Part shown: positions 11,971-22,758 of the stretch, piece after piece
How the letters are laid out: each line of letters opens with the position of its first letter
How positions within the stretch are numbered: position 1 is the stretch's first letter
Source of the DNA: Guyanagaster necrorhizus
Lineage: Eukaryota > Basidiomycota > Agaricomycetes > Agaricales > Physalacriaceae
DNA length: 64,000 nt
Reading direction: 5' to 3'
Assembly (NCBI RefSeq): GCF_019112545.1
Contig: NW_025064892.1
Coordinates: 725,921 to 789,920 of the forward strand
Made by a program: the position numbers and the translations under genes
The notes under the pieces: generated by a model
What the model was told of the DNA's origin: nothing
What the model saw: the letters and a program-made list of their open reading frames with translations, nothing else
Databases searched by the model: none

Positions 11971-12436
11971 GATGGCACATATTGTTATGTATGTCTGGCA
12001 ACTGAAGGTGCCAGTCATAGGTGGACTTATACTTATTACAAGATCAAGAAGACCATCTGTTTGTTTAACAAAGATGTCACCACAAATGAGATAATTAGTA
12101 GTATGGAGATCTCCACCAGCCTCCATAGACTTTTAAAATTAATATGCAAATTAATGTGTTGTATGGATAAGTTGGCAGACAAAATGGCAGATATCTGCAG
12201 TACTGTGGCAGGTCTCTAGGATGACTATGGGTCAGATGATATATCATCTCTTTCAGAGTTGTTTTCAGAGTCTGAGTTGGAGGCATAGAGAGGCTCACCT
12301 GATTTTCAAGAATGAAAAGGATCAGAAGATAGAGGACTTGTAGATAGTGATGTTAAAAAGGCTGAATGAGGATGTAGAGAAGTTGAGAAAGCAAGGAGAA
12401 GGCTTGAGTTCTGATTCAGGTGCCAGGCTCTTATGA
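11971..12436 (+). pseudogene. Charged Cys-containing ORF, 3' part
   Basis: Removing copy B and one GATG restores a continuous reading from the exon starting near 3,358. The downstream part reads DGTYCYVCLATEGASHRW and then KIKKTICLFNKDV, followed by a helical region (LADKMADI) and an acidic Ser-rich tail (SDDISSLSELFSES) with stops. The spaced Cys residues suggest a degenerate zinc-binding cluster. The frame ends near 12,436, just before an A/T tract and the chromovirus C remnant. I cannot assign a function. Confidence 0.45.
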
Positions 12437-12442
12437 TTGTAG

Positions 12443-12462
12443 AAAAAAAAAAATTTTTTTTT
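12443..12462. repeat. A/T homopolymer junction (A11T9)
   Basis: Eleven A residues run directly into nine T residues. The tract lies where the Cys-containing ORF ends and the chromovirus C remnant begins, so it may mark the truncation point. Confidence 0.6.
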
Positions 12463-12639
12463 ATATGAGATATATATAAAAAGTGTTAGAGTGAACAAAA
12501 TATAAACATAAGATTTGACTTTGAAAATTGTAAAAGGAGTGATTGAAATAGTAATCAGTGGTTGAAATTGAAATAGTAAGAGTAGGTGCTGATAGTGTCT
12601 GAAATAGTGCTGTATCAAAAAGAGAATGTTTGGATGACT

Positions 12640-12930
12640 TTGAATAAAGGTCCTGGTTTGCCTGGATATTAATAGTGAAATTCTTTGATAAATTTATCAG
12701 CAGAGAACTTGGAGGCTGATAACTAAGCAAATTCTTTGTTAGTACTTTTGTAGCCTAGCCACTGGATCTTATACAGTAGTGGGCAGCAGAACCAGAGGTT
12801 CAGCTTAAAGTCAAGGATTTAGACTATTTCAAAATATTCTTCTCTGTTGACTTTGACTAGAGATGGTGGAGGTTGGATTCAATTAAGAATAGTGTTTTTT
12901 TCTAATAGTTCTAATTGTGACACATAGAAG
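12640..12930 (-). pseudogene. Chromodomain region of chromovirus C
   Basis: Minus-strand translation gives VFYVSQLELLEKN, then YKIQWLGY and, after a gap, FIKEFHY and PGKPGPL. This is the usual tail of agaric chromoviruses: an integrase GPY-like segment, then a chromodomain with the W-x-G-Y core. At least two in-frame stops are present. It sits at the 3' end of the polyprotein, as expected. Confidence 0.65.
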
Positions 12931-13049
12931 ACTGAGTGACTGGACTGGAGATCCAGCAGAAGCCTCAGAGTAAAGAAGTGGGAACCAGATTGGGCTATGA
13001 TTTTAAAAAAATCAAGGTATTTCTTAAAAAATTTTCTGATCAGATAGAT

Positions 13050-14050
13050 AGTTTTAATATGTTTGAAACTGAGATAAATCCTATTATCTACTGTGAATGG
13101 AGGCACTGGAATCTGATGCTTGTCTGCTTGAGTCTTATAATGAGACTGAGCTTTAGAAATTTCATCCTTTAGTACTTGATAAAGCTCATCAAAGTTGACT
13201 GCAAAATCTTAGATCCAAGCAAAGACAATGTCCCATTCAGGATGAACAGTAATGTTAAAGTGGTAACTCTTGTTAGCAAAGAATAAGGATATTCCAGTAG
13301 AGATATTAGAAGCATTGTTGCTGGCAAACTCAGCAATAGGTAAGAGAATATTCCAGTTGTTCTGTTGGTAGGAATAGTAAATGCAAATGTATTGCTCTAG
13401 AGTTTAGTTTGTGCATTCAGTTTGTCTGTCAGCCTCTGAGTGGTAACTGAAAGTAAAGTAGAGTTTCATGTTAAGGGCTATGGCTAGGGCATGAGTAAAC
13501 TGAGAAATGAATTTAAAGCTACAGTCAAAGATGATATAGCTGAATACCCTATGCTTGGAGAAGACATGGATAACAAACAAGTTGAGCAAGTTCTATAGAG
13601 CTGATGGTGTCATGAATGGAAATAAAGATGGCTTGCTTGCTAGTCCAGTCAATAACTACTAAGATAGTGGTAAATCTGTTGGAGTCCAATAGTTATTCAA
13701 TGGAGTCCATGAAAATGGAGTCCCATAGCTGTTCAGAAACAGATAGGAGTTTGAGCAACTCATAAGAGTAGTATCTAAGTACCTTGTTGTGCCCACAAAC
13801 TGTACAAGACTTAATATAGTGTTAAACATATTCATGCATCTTTAGCCAGGTGTAACTCCATTGGACTAGCTCTAATGTCTGGTTTTGACTAAAGTAGTCT
13901 ACTAAGATGTGGTCATAATTGTTTTATAGTATATGAAAATAAATATTGTTAGAGTCTGGTATATAGATATGGCCTTCAAAGCAAAGAATATCATATTTAT
14001 TAATAGACCATTAAGAGGGAGAAGTTTTGGAAGTGACTTTAGCTAGGCAG
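13050..14050 (-). pseudogene. Integrase of chromovirus C
   Basis: The minus-strand frame at 13,589-13,404 reads IHVFSKHRVFSYIIFD and ends in YHSEADRQTECTN, the decayed form of the conserved YHPEADGQTERTN at the end of the integrase catalytic core. Downstream minus translation continues with ISTGISLFFANKSYHFN-like sequence, matching the typical post-core region. Stops and substitutions rule out activity. Confidence 0.65.
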
Positions 14051-14249
14051 AGGCCATTGGAGGACATAAGGTCAGAAGATTGTGCTTTTTTGATATTGAT
14101 GTGGAGCTTGTCAATATTCATGATGGCACTAGCTTGAAGGGTAGGATCTTCAAGATAGATTGCATAAAGTGATGCAGAATGTTATTCTTGGATGAAAACA
14201 GATTGAAAATTATAGGGATTGACTTGAGTGTATTAGCTATCCTCCTTTT

Positions 14250-15450
14250 TAGGATAGACATCTCATTGTCTAGTGAGTGCATTCAGTTTTCCACTAAGTT
14301 TCCCCAGACAGAACCAGATTACTAGATTGAACTAAGATAGGTATTCAAACTAGTGAACCTGTTAGCAGGTCAGAATCTTAGTAGTTGCAAAGTATTTAAG
14401 GTTCTTATAGTCTGATATGATATTAATAAAGTCCACAAAGCCTTTAAGATAGTGGCATCAATATTTAAAAGCTTTAAAAATAGCCAAAAGCTTTTTGTCA
14501 TGAGTATTGTAGTTGAGTTCAGCATTGTGAAGACTTCAGGAGCAGAAAGCAATGAGGTGAATTTCACCATCTTCAAAATAAATGGAGAGGATAGCTATAA
14601 TTATATAATCAGAGACTCAGTGGATAAGGATGGAGACATGTATAAAGGGCTGTTTCAACTTGTTGAGAGCAGCCAAGCATTTGTCATCAAATTTCCATGG
14701 AATTTCTTTGCAGGTGAGTCATATAAAGAGAATAATGATATTGCTACATTTATGTATAAAGTAGCAGTAGAAATTAGCAAAGCCAAGAAAAGATTGGATG
14801 TCCTTGACTTTTCATAGTATTGGCCAATCAATAATAGCCTTGACTTTTTTTTCTGATATGTGAAGTCTTTCAAGTAATAGGATGTAGTCTAGGTATTTCA
14901 CAGAGTCCCAGTTAAATTCACATTTAGAGTCTTTGCAGTAGAGCCTATTAGCTCTAAGCCTGTATAGGACTTCATAAATATATTTCTGATGATCTTTCAG
15001 ATTATTGGAATATATGAGGATGTCATCAAAGTAGACTACTACTAATATGTTAAGCATGTCAGAGAATATATTGTTCACAAAACATTGAAACACCACCAGA
15101 GCATTTGTGAGACCAAAAGACATAACATGCCATTTGAAAAAGCTATAGCAAGTCTGAAAGACTGTTTTTCATTCATCACTCTTTACTATATGGACAAGAT
15201 AGCAGGCATGTTGAAGGTCAAGCTTGGTGTAGATGTGCACAAAGTGAACAGAGTCAAGAAAATTAGAAATAAGAGAAAGAGAGTAGTGATCTTTTTTGGA
15301 GATTTTGTTTAGGCTGTGGTAGTTAACACAAAGTCAGAATTCACTGGTCTTCTTGACAAACAGGATTGAAGCCCCATGTGGAGAGCAGAACAGAGTAATA
15401 AACCCATTGTGCAGATTATTATTAATAAACTCTTATAGGATCTTGAGTTC
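14250..15450 (-). pseudogene. Reverse transcriptase and RNase H of chromovirus C
   Basis: The minus frame at 15,123-14,812 is the best preserved part of the element: FGLTNALVVFQCFVN followed by VVVYFDDILIYSNN. The catalytic motif reads YFDD rather than the usual YLDD or YVDD. It continues with KYLDYILLLERLHISEKKV, the connection toward RNase H, which lies in broken frames at about 14,800-14,250. Confidence 0.75.
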
Positions 15451-15649
15451 AGATTCTAAGAGAGAATAAATAGGTCCAAGCAGTGGAGATGTTTCTTCCT
15501 CAAGGTTGATTTTGAGGTCATATAGCCTGTGTTTGAGTAGCTTTTTAGAGAGAGTATTGCTGAAGATGTCTGCAAAATTGTGGTATTTTACTAGCACTGA
15601 TAAAAAATCTACTAATTCTATGGATGTGGCTTTGGCTCTAATATTAGAC

Positions 15650-16500
15650 AAGAAATGCTGCAGTATAAACTGCTGAATACCTTCTTCTGCACTGGCTCAG
15701 ACAAATGCAGCAGCAGATATGATGGAGATCTTTGAGTGTGCTTTTATAGTAAAAGACTCTGAGTAAGGATAGGAATAGATGAGTTTGTACAGAAACAGAG
15801 CCTATTGGTTACCTAGAGAAGGTTTAGAATGAGATGAAGCTCTAAATATTAGACTGTTGGAGTCCAGTAAGCATGGAAGTCCTGAAATTGAGCTGAAAGG
15901 CTTAGAAAGGGTTAGACTGTTGTCTTATGAGCATAGAAGTCCTGGGGATGTGGTGAAGGCTGCAGAATTGGTCAGAGTGAGATCCTGGTAGCTTGAGCAG
16001 AAAGTGATACTGTTTTCAGCCCAGTCAATCAGTGGATTGTAGTAGAAGAGCTAGTTGTATTCTAGAACAAGATGGCAAGATGAATCCAGATGAGTGACAT
16101 AGAAGTTGATGGAAAAGATGTCTCTAGAAGAAAAATGAATAGGGATAGTTGTGATTTGAGATATGCAGTTTCTGATAGAGCCATTGAATAATCAAAGTTG
16201 CACATTAGGAATAGTTTTAATAGAAATATCATTGGCAGCTACATACTTAGTGTCAACAAAGCAGTAGCTAGAACCAAAATTAATAAGAGCAAGAAAGTGC
16301 AAAATGGTAAAAATTAGAGACATGTTGGATTCTGTATTAGATAGTAATTCTGCTGAAAGTGGAAGATGGAAGGAATAGTTGGAGAGAGATGTTGCATTGA
16401 AAATAATGACCTCCAGTGTGCAAATAGAGTCAATGCAACCCTGAACTCATATGGAGGAAACAGAGTTGCTTTCTAGTTTTCTGACTCTGTTGGAGCCAGT
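15650..16500 (-). pseudogene. Protease and linker region of chromovirus C
   Basis: This part lies between gag and reverse transcriptase on the minus strand and should have encoded the aspartic protease. Only short stop-interrupted frames remain and I see no clean D-S/T-G site. The assignment rests on position. Confidence 0.35.
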
Positions 16501-16599
16501 TCCTCAGAGGCAGTGTCTACTTCTGCTGCATGACCCTTGGCAGAGGTTGCAGCCTTTCATTTGTTGCAATCCTTAGTCTTGTGCTTGGCTCCATAGAAT

Positions 16600-17900
16600 A
16601 TGCAAAGATTGTTCTGATACTGGTGGTCTTTTTCTTCCTGAGTAAGACAGCTATCTTTGCTTAGCTTATCAACATAGGGTTTAGAAGTGGTAGATTTTGG
16701 TGTGAAGCTGGAGTCTGAGGAAGAAGAGTTGGATCTCTTAGATTTGAGGTTGGAAAATTAGTTGGAGACCTTATTGTCCTAGTTTTCATAGGCAATTTCA
16801 GTCTTTTGGATCCAATAGCAAGCATCAAGTTCTTGAACAAGAAAGCATATATTATAGAGATTGTTTGGCTTCTCATAGTGAGCTATATCATCCTTGATAT
16901 GAGTGCAGAGACCACAGTAAAAGGCATAGTAGAGGAAATTATCTCTGTATTTGATTTGTGAGGCATACTGATTAAATTGGACCATATACTTTATGATCTA
17001 GTCTCTGTCACACATCCAAAGATGCTCTAATGCATCTTTGGCATCTCTGATGGCATCAAAGAGGCTGAAGTTGCTATGAAGCTCATCTAAGAAGGCTGCA
17101 TAAGAAAATTGCCAGGCTGGTAGATTGAGATTAAGAATGTCTGGTTTAAACCAGTTGAGTGCAGTGCTTGCCAGAAAGGAGATAGTATAATTGACTTTGC
17201 TAGCATTCATTGTGAATATAGTAGATCTGTCATTGAAGTTCAACTGAAGGGAGATGATAAAGGCCTTCAGTTTGCAAGAGTCAAAGCCATAAAAGGGTTC
17301 CAGTTCTTTGACTTTATTGTGGATAGTGGCTAGCTTTTGATTATTGAGAGAAGCTGAGACTTCTTGTAACAGGTTTATAAATTTTAAGAATATGTCCTGC
17401 TGGTTTGGATTGTTACTTCCTATGATGCTGTTAGGGCTGCTAGGGCTATTGAGATATTCTGGACATTCTGAACCATCTAGACCATCTGGCCCTCCTAGAA
17501 AGGGGTTTAGTGGATTACTACCTGGTTCCCATCAGATGGGAGTATGAGTAGAGATGTCTTCACCTCTGCTCTCTGAGTCTAGGCTATCTGAGTTTCCATA
17601 CATATTGCCTAGAGATAAGAAGTCTATTAAAGAGTCACTTTATATGCTGTACATCATGCTGGCTCATCAGGCTCTATTAGTTGGGATGCTGGTGGCATCA
17701 AAAGAGTTAGGGGAATTATCATAATTTGATTGGTGAGCAGTGAAGCTAGAGTGGATGTAGGTTTTTCTATGGGAGGGTTGTCCTCCACTGGAGGCTGATC
17801 TGAAGAGCCCTGGTTGTTCTTTTGAGACAGAGACCAGAATGTCTTCCATAGAGAACATGTTAGAGTAGCTGGGTTGAGTTTGTTTGGAGTCAGCTTCTGT
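16600..17900 (-). pseudogene. gag: gag of chromovirus C
   Basis: Minus frames at 17,243-16,998 (STALNWFKPDILNL) and 16,985-16,779 (YASQIKYRDNFLYYAFYCGL) match the conserved middle of a gypsy capsid domain, including the hydrophobic-W motif. The minus frame starting at 17,858 (MFSMEDILVS) is a plausible gag N-terminus. Frames are separated by stops. Confidence 0.6.
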
Positions 17901-18419
17901 AGATTAGATGAATATAGTGGACATAATAAAAAATTTCTTTTTTGACTCAAAGGTTTGAGTTCAAATATACTGTTAGAAACATGCCAATTGATTGGGCTTA
18001 AGTGCATGTGCAGAGACTGATAGAGTGCATAAATGTCAATGAAGCTATTGACAACATCACTTTTGAGTTGAGGCCCAAGAATTTGGATTAACAAAATGGA
18101 GTTTTATCAGAGAAGTGAAGAGAAATATTCTTTGGAGCAGAATTCAATGGACAAGATAGAGAGGAGCTAAAGTGGGCACAAAGTGTAGATGGCTATCCAA
18201 GTTGATATTTGAACTGAGTAATTACAATACTTATATATGGTTTATATATTATTAGTAGTTAATTCTGAGTCAGAGTCCATTGGATTCTAGTGTCAGTTGT
18301 TTATTACTATGTTTGGAGTCTAGATACTAGAATGTAAAATACAGATATGAAATAATAATGGTAAAATAAAATTAGTAGGTAATAGAAAGTGGCAGAGTCT
18401 GATGAGGCTTGTGATTGAA

Positions 18420-18775
18420 TTCATCATTGATCAAGATGACATGGAGGCTGATAGCATGCACATAACATATTTATGAATTGAAAAAAGCCCTCCAAACCTG
18501 CAAAGGTGATACTGAGGCAAAACAAGCAAGTATTCTTGCTAGACTCAATAACAAGAGATCAGTCTCAGCAGAAGAAGAAGCATAGTTGGATAAAGCAGAG
18601 AATTTTATTGATAAGGATATCATCATTGAAAAGCTCAAGTTGGCATCAGGTTTTGGAGCTGCATTCAAGAATTTCAATATGAGCCAGAGGCATACATATG
18701 ACCAACTTGAGAGTCAAATCAAAAAAATTAATAAGCTATCTCTGAAGAAAAAAAGTAAGCCATACTCTAACTGTT
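18420..18775 (+). pseudogene. Unrecognised charged ORF upstream of transposase
   Basis: A plus-strand frame with a single TAG at about 18,583 reads KKALQTCKGDTEAKQ, then LDKAENFIDKDIIIEKLKLA and finally LESQIKKINKLSLKKKSK, ending TGA at 18,775. It looks like a charged, helical protein. It could be an accessory ORF of the neighbouring DNA transposon or a fragment of something else. No family is recognised. Confidence 0.3.
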
Positions 18776-19454
18776 GAATAGCATGTATTGATTCTTATCA
18801 TGCAGCACCAGAAAGGCATGTGGAGCATTGCAGTGATAATGGAAAAGCATAAGCCAAAAAAAGAAAAGAAGCACCTACTGTGACTAGTGAGCAGTATGTC
18901 AAGCTGGTAATCCTGCAGCAGCACATCAAGGTTCTTGATTGATATCATGCTAATAGAAGAAATCAATCCAAGATGGCAAGGCATTTCAATGCCAAATATC
19001 TACATCTTAAAATCAAACAGCTGCTTGTCAGTGCATAGATAAAGGCAGAAGACAAGTGGAGAGGAGCATGAAAAGAGTGGGATAAATGGCCATCAAGTGA
19101 AGTGTATGTGTCAAACTCAGCATTCAGAGATAATCAAGATGATGGATTTATGGGTCACAAAGGTAATAGCAGATGGTATCTTGCTGAATGGTGAAGTCTT
19201 ATGCCAAAAGTGGACAGCATTTGCAAATTTGAAGAGGATACCAGAGAATGAGAGATTAGACTTGAGCTCTGAATGGCTGTCAAAGTTCAAGAAGTGGAAC
19301 AATTTAAAGGAATTCAAGCAACATAATGAAGCTGAATCTGCTGATCTTATTGATGTGGATGAAGAATAGGAGCTCATCAAGGCAATTCTAGCTAAATACA
19401 AGCTTTGTGATATTTATAACATGGATGAAACAGGCTTGTTCTATGAGCAAGTAC

Positions 19455-20905
19455 ACTAGCTTTGCAAAAATATCTGACTGAAACAAAACACAGTATGCCT
19501 CCTGACTATGGTCTTACCAACAAAAAGCATTCCAGTGATATGCTAAAAAACAGCTAAGCAGCTAAGAGAGGAAAATGAGGAATAAACTCCCAAATACCTA
19601 CACCTAACCACTTAATGCACAATCACTAATACAGGTGAGTTCAGATGGTTTGAGTACAGTGAAAGTACTTTGCAGACTCAGATATGAAGATATGAAGATA
19701 TAAAGACAGTTTATTCAAGGCTAGCTTATGTTCTAAGATATAATACTCACAAAGGGGTAGAAATAAAATATAGTATGTGAATTGAGGCTTAAACTGTGGA
19801 GCTACAGTGCCCAGCTTAACTTAGAAAACTCCAAAATCCAATACCAAGTCCCTCAAGCACTGAAACTTGGCTAGCTGCACCTATAGCTAGCTAGTGGTTC
19901 TTGAAGCCAGAGAACTGATACTCAGATGCCAAAATCCTTATTAAGCCAGAACCCAAATTTTGTCAAAACCCAAAGTCTAATAAAGACTTCAACTCTTATT
20001 CAATACAGGTGACTTAGTAATAAATGCTATTCAAGTTGAGGTTACATACAAAACCACTGATACAGAGACTAACTACTGAGAGCTAGAATGCCTAAATCAC
20101 AGGGGTGGATCACCTGTCACATGATTTCCCCTTCTCCTGCTTCTATACATAATTAACTGATACAGAATCTATAAATAATTTAGTTTAGTTACTTATTTCC
20201 CTTGGCTAGCCCCAAAATTAGATCATTACTCTATCTAAGCATGCCTCCTATATCCTTTTCAAGTGATCCAGGATGCTCCTGAGGCTCCACTTCTATAGCC
20301 CATGAATATCTACTACTACTATATAATCAATCATTCCATGGTTCCACTTGTTACTTTCAGACTCACTGTTGATCATGATCAATTGATCATAGTGATCCAA
20401 GGCAGCCAAGCTCTCTGGTTGTGGCTTATCCCCTGAACTATGTGCCCCTCTAATCATTTATATCCAAGGAGTCCTCACTGCATGTATTTTGCATCAGACC
20501 CAGTGTGCTAGCCATAGGCTAATGAGTTCCACTTTGCTTTTACTCTTGGTTTGGGTGCTAGCTGGATATACTTCACTGCTAATCATGGTAATAAAATCCT
20601 GAACTAGACTATGGTATATCAGCCCCAATGGCATTTAGAATTGGCCTGAACATGGTACTGTTTTTAAGTCCAAATTGACTTAGCATTTTACTATAGTGGT
20701 GTTATTCCTCTAAGTCCAATTTGACTTCAAGATTATTAATCCAGTGCAAAGTTGTTTTGGCTAAGTCCACATTGATTCTTAGCCTTCTTAGCATAGCATG
20801 TCTATCAGCTCAGAGTCTCAGCTATAGCTCTTGAATGGCTAGTTATACAGACTTCAGCTTATGCAAATATATTGTTTAAAATTCCCAAATTTTAGAGCTA
20901 GCCTA
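19455..20905. mobile_element. Unclassified 1.45-kb insertion inside the transposase
   Basis: The DDE domain breaks after TATGAGCAAG at about 19,452 and resumes at about 20,905. The intervening 1.45 kb has no long ORF and no recognisable transposon protein. The 4-bp TACA occurs at both edges (19,451-19,454 and about 20,907-20,910), a possible target duplication. Both edges carry CTAGCT close to the break in inverted orientation, a weak hint of terminal inverted repeats. It may be a non-autonomous element. The interior contains a threefold near-palindromic motif described separately. Confidence 0.4.
20666..20780. repeat. Three spaced near-palindromic AAGTCCAAATTGACTT motifs
   Basis: AAGTCCAAATTGACTTA is at 20,666, AAGTCCAATTTGACTT at 20,712 and AAGTCCACATTGATTCTTA at 20,763, spaced 46 and 51 bp apart. 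Each is close to its own reverse complement. This looks like a protein-binding or terminal motif array of the inserted element. Its function is unknown. Confidence 0.45.
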
Positions 20906-22019
20906 ATACAATGCATATCACCAGTGTTAAGAGAAGCAAAGCTCACTTGACATATGCATTCACTGTAAATGCTGATGGCTCTGACAAAAAAGGGCCTTTC
21001 ATCATCAGAAAAGCCCATAAATCTTGTTCTTTTCAAAAGAAGTCAGACACACAGGTGGGCTTCTACTACTATAATAATGCAAAAGCCTGGATGACAACAG
21101 CTCTCTATAAGGAATGGATATTATGATGGAATGCAGAGCTGCAGATAAAGAAAAGAAATATCTTGCTGTTATAAGCCAATTTCTCAGAACACATTGTTCC
21201 TGAAGATGATCTGCAGTGTATAACTGTCAAGAATTTCAAGCCTAACATGACCTCACACATCCAGCCACTTGATGCTGGCATCATTCACTGCTTTAAAGCC
21301 CATTACCAATTGAGCTACATTCAGCAGGCTATTGATCACTATAATAGTGATATCTCTCCTGCTAGAATCTATGATATCAATCAACTCAAGGCTATGCAGC
21401 TTGCTGATGCTGCATGGAAATCAGTGGATGCTTCCACAATAAAGCACTGTTGGCAGAAAGCTGGAATCTTACCTGATATTCCTCTTGCTCCTGTTGTGTC
21501 AGTATCAATTTTCATCACTTCACTTGTTCAGGATTCTATTGCAGACATGGAGAAGCAGCTGAAGGAATCCTTTGATGATCTCCAAGGCACAGGTGTATTG
21601 CAACACCATAACTGTATTGATATTGAATCCTTGCTAAATCCAGAGATAGAGAATGTGGATGTGGAAGAGACAACAGACAAAGATATCTTTGATGCAGTGA
21701 TGGCATCACAGAATGCAGAAGAAGGCATGGATGAGAATGGACTCAGTGGTGATGATTCAGTGTTAGAACCTTGTCCTAAGCACTATGAGGCTCTTTAAGC
21801 TGTCAGAACTCTTCAAAAGTACATTGAGATCATGGATGATCCATTTGCTCAGAACTTAGAAAGCATTTTGGCTTTGTTTGGACAAAAAACAAGGCTTGAT
21901 CAGGCTAATTCACTTCAGGACACCCAGATTACAAGCTACTTCACTTCTAAATAGCAAGTACATTATATTATAGGCCTATTAACAAAATATAAGCCCTTAT
22001 GAGGGCCTCAAAGTTGATC

Positions 22020-22110
22020 TACAACGACCTCTCTCCAACCCCATAGTCTCCCATAACCCATAGCTCTGAGGGTCCACCAACCACTGTGGGTTATTGGAGA
22101 GTCGACTGTA
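22020..22110. repeat. 91-bp imperfect inverted repeat, probable transposon end
   Basis: The sequence begins TACAACGACCTCTCTCCAA and ends with the reverse complement of TACAGTCGACTCTCCAATAA, so the two arms pair imperfectly around a roughly 37-bp loop. TA at the outer edge and CAGTCGACTC-type ends are usual for pogo/Fot elements. It lies just downstream of the pogo-like transposase and right at the border where CpG reappears. It may be a terminal plus subterminal repeat of that element, or a separate miniature element. Confidence 0.5.
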
Positions 22111-22758
22111 GTGGGTCTGTCACGGCTGGTCACAGAATAAGAAACGTCGCTTACATCATCATGATATGCACCTTTCCCTCCCCTCCTCCTTGTGTATACC
22201 CTATATCTATTGTTCCTTTTCCTCTCCGCTCTACTCTCTATATATCTCTACCTTTATGCTACCCATCTTGCCTTATTCTGTTTTCTTACACTCCTAGCCA
22301 CTGAGTTTCATTCTTCAGTAGTACAAAAAGCCCACTGTATTCACTACGAACTATCTATCATTTTACTGGTGTTCTCTCTCCCTCTCCCAGAGGGTTCGAG
22401 CTCCTCGCGCATAAATGGACTTTCCACTACAGCGAGTATGTATGATAGTCGATTGACCGGCTGCAATGTGAAAGGATTGTCCGAAGGATTTGGGACTCTT
22501 TGCATTACAAACAGACAATGTTTGGCGATCACTGATCAATTCTTCTATCTCCCTCCCCGTTTGCCTCTAGCCTATTCTCCGTCGTTATTCTCTCTGTATG
22601 TCCAGATTCTGTATTGTCTTGGGATATGGCTTCTTGCTGTTGTAGCTTCCCGCTGTTGGTCTTACCACGTACCAATCACAGCCTTTACAGTGCTAGCTGT
22701 AAATATGCTAAAATCATGAACACCTCACCTATGTCACTTCCACGGTTTCGCCCTCGAG
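22111..22758. other. Non-coding stretch before the two-helix membrane gene
   Basis: CpG content is normal again. The sequence is pyrimidine-rich (CCCTCCCCTCCTCC-like runs near 22,175 and repeated CTCTCTCT near 22,380-22,560), as is common in fungal promoters and 5' leaders. No protein or RNA gene is recognised. Confidence 0.4.

Larger units (their letters stand above)
12443..18300 (-). mobile_element. Ty3/gypsy chromovirus C (minus strand), decayed
   Basis: A second, distinct chromovirus read on the minus strand. From its 5' to 3' end it has gag (about 17,860-16,600), protease region (about 16,500-15,650), reverse transcriptase and RNase H (about 15,450-14,250), integrase (about 14,050-13,050) and a C-terminal chromodomain (about 12,930-12,640). 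The RT sequence is unlike copy B, so the two are separate families. A possible LTR lies at the 5' end near 18,100-18,300 (minus reading TGACACTAGAATCC). No matching copy is visible at the 3' end, where the element stops at an A11/T9 tract at 12,443. Stops are abundant. Confidence 0.75.
18880..21950 (+). mobile_element. CENP-B/pogo-like DNA transposon, transposase pseudogene
   Basis: The coding remains follow the order of Tc1/mariner-superfamily pogo/Fot transposases. A helix-turn-helix lies at about 18,930-19,060 (SKMARHFNAKY). A CENP-B-type DNA-binding region follows at 19,097-19,369 (GEVLCQKWTAFANL, SEWLSKFKKWNNLKEF). The first catalytic motif of the DDE domain is at about 19,419 (IYNMDETGLFYEQ). 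After an interruption the DDE domain continues at 20,911-21,126 (LTYAFTVNADGSDKK) and 21,247-21,798 (MTSHIQPLDAGIIHCFKAHY). Stops and a 1.45-kb insertion inactivate it. A right terminal inverted repeat may lie at about 22,084-22,110; I found no left one. Confidence 0.75.

Noticed and set aside
12443..12640. 3' LTR of chromovirus C
   Set aside because: Nothing here matches the candidate LTR at 18,100-18,300, so the element is treated as truncated.
1..22000. Neurospora-type repeat-induced point mutation
   Set aside because: The changes fit CpG deamination (opposed TG/CA pairs) rather than the CpA preference of classical RIP; host genes and single-copy pseudogenes are less affected, but a count is needed to be sure.
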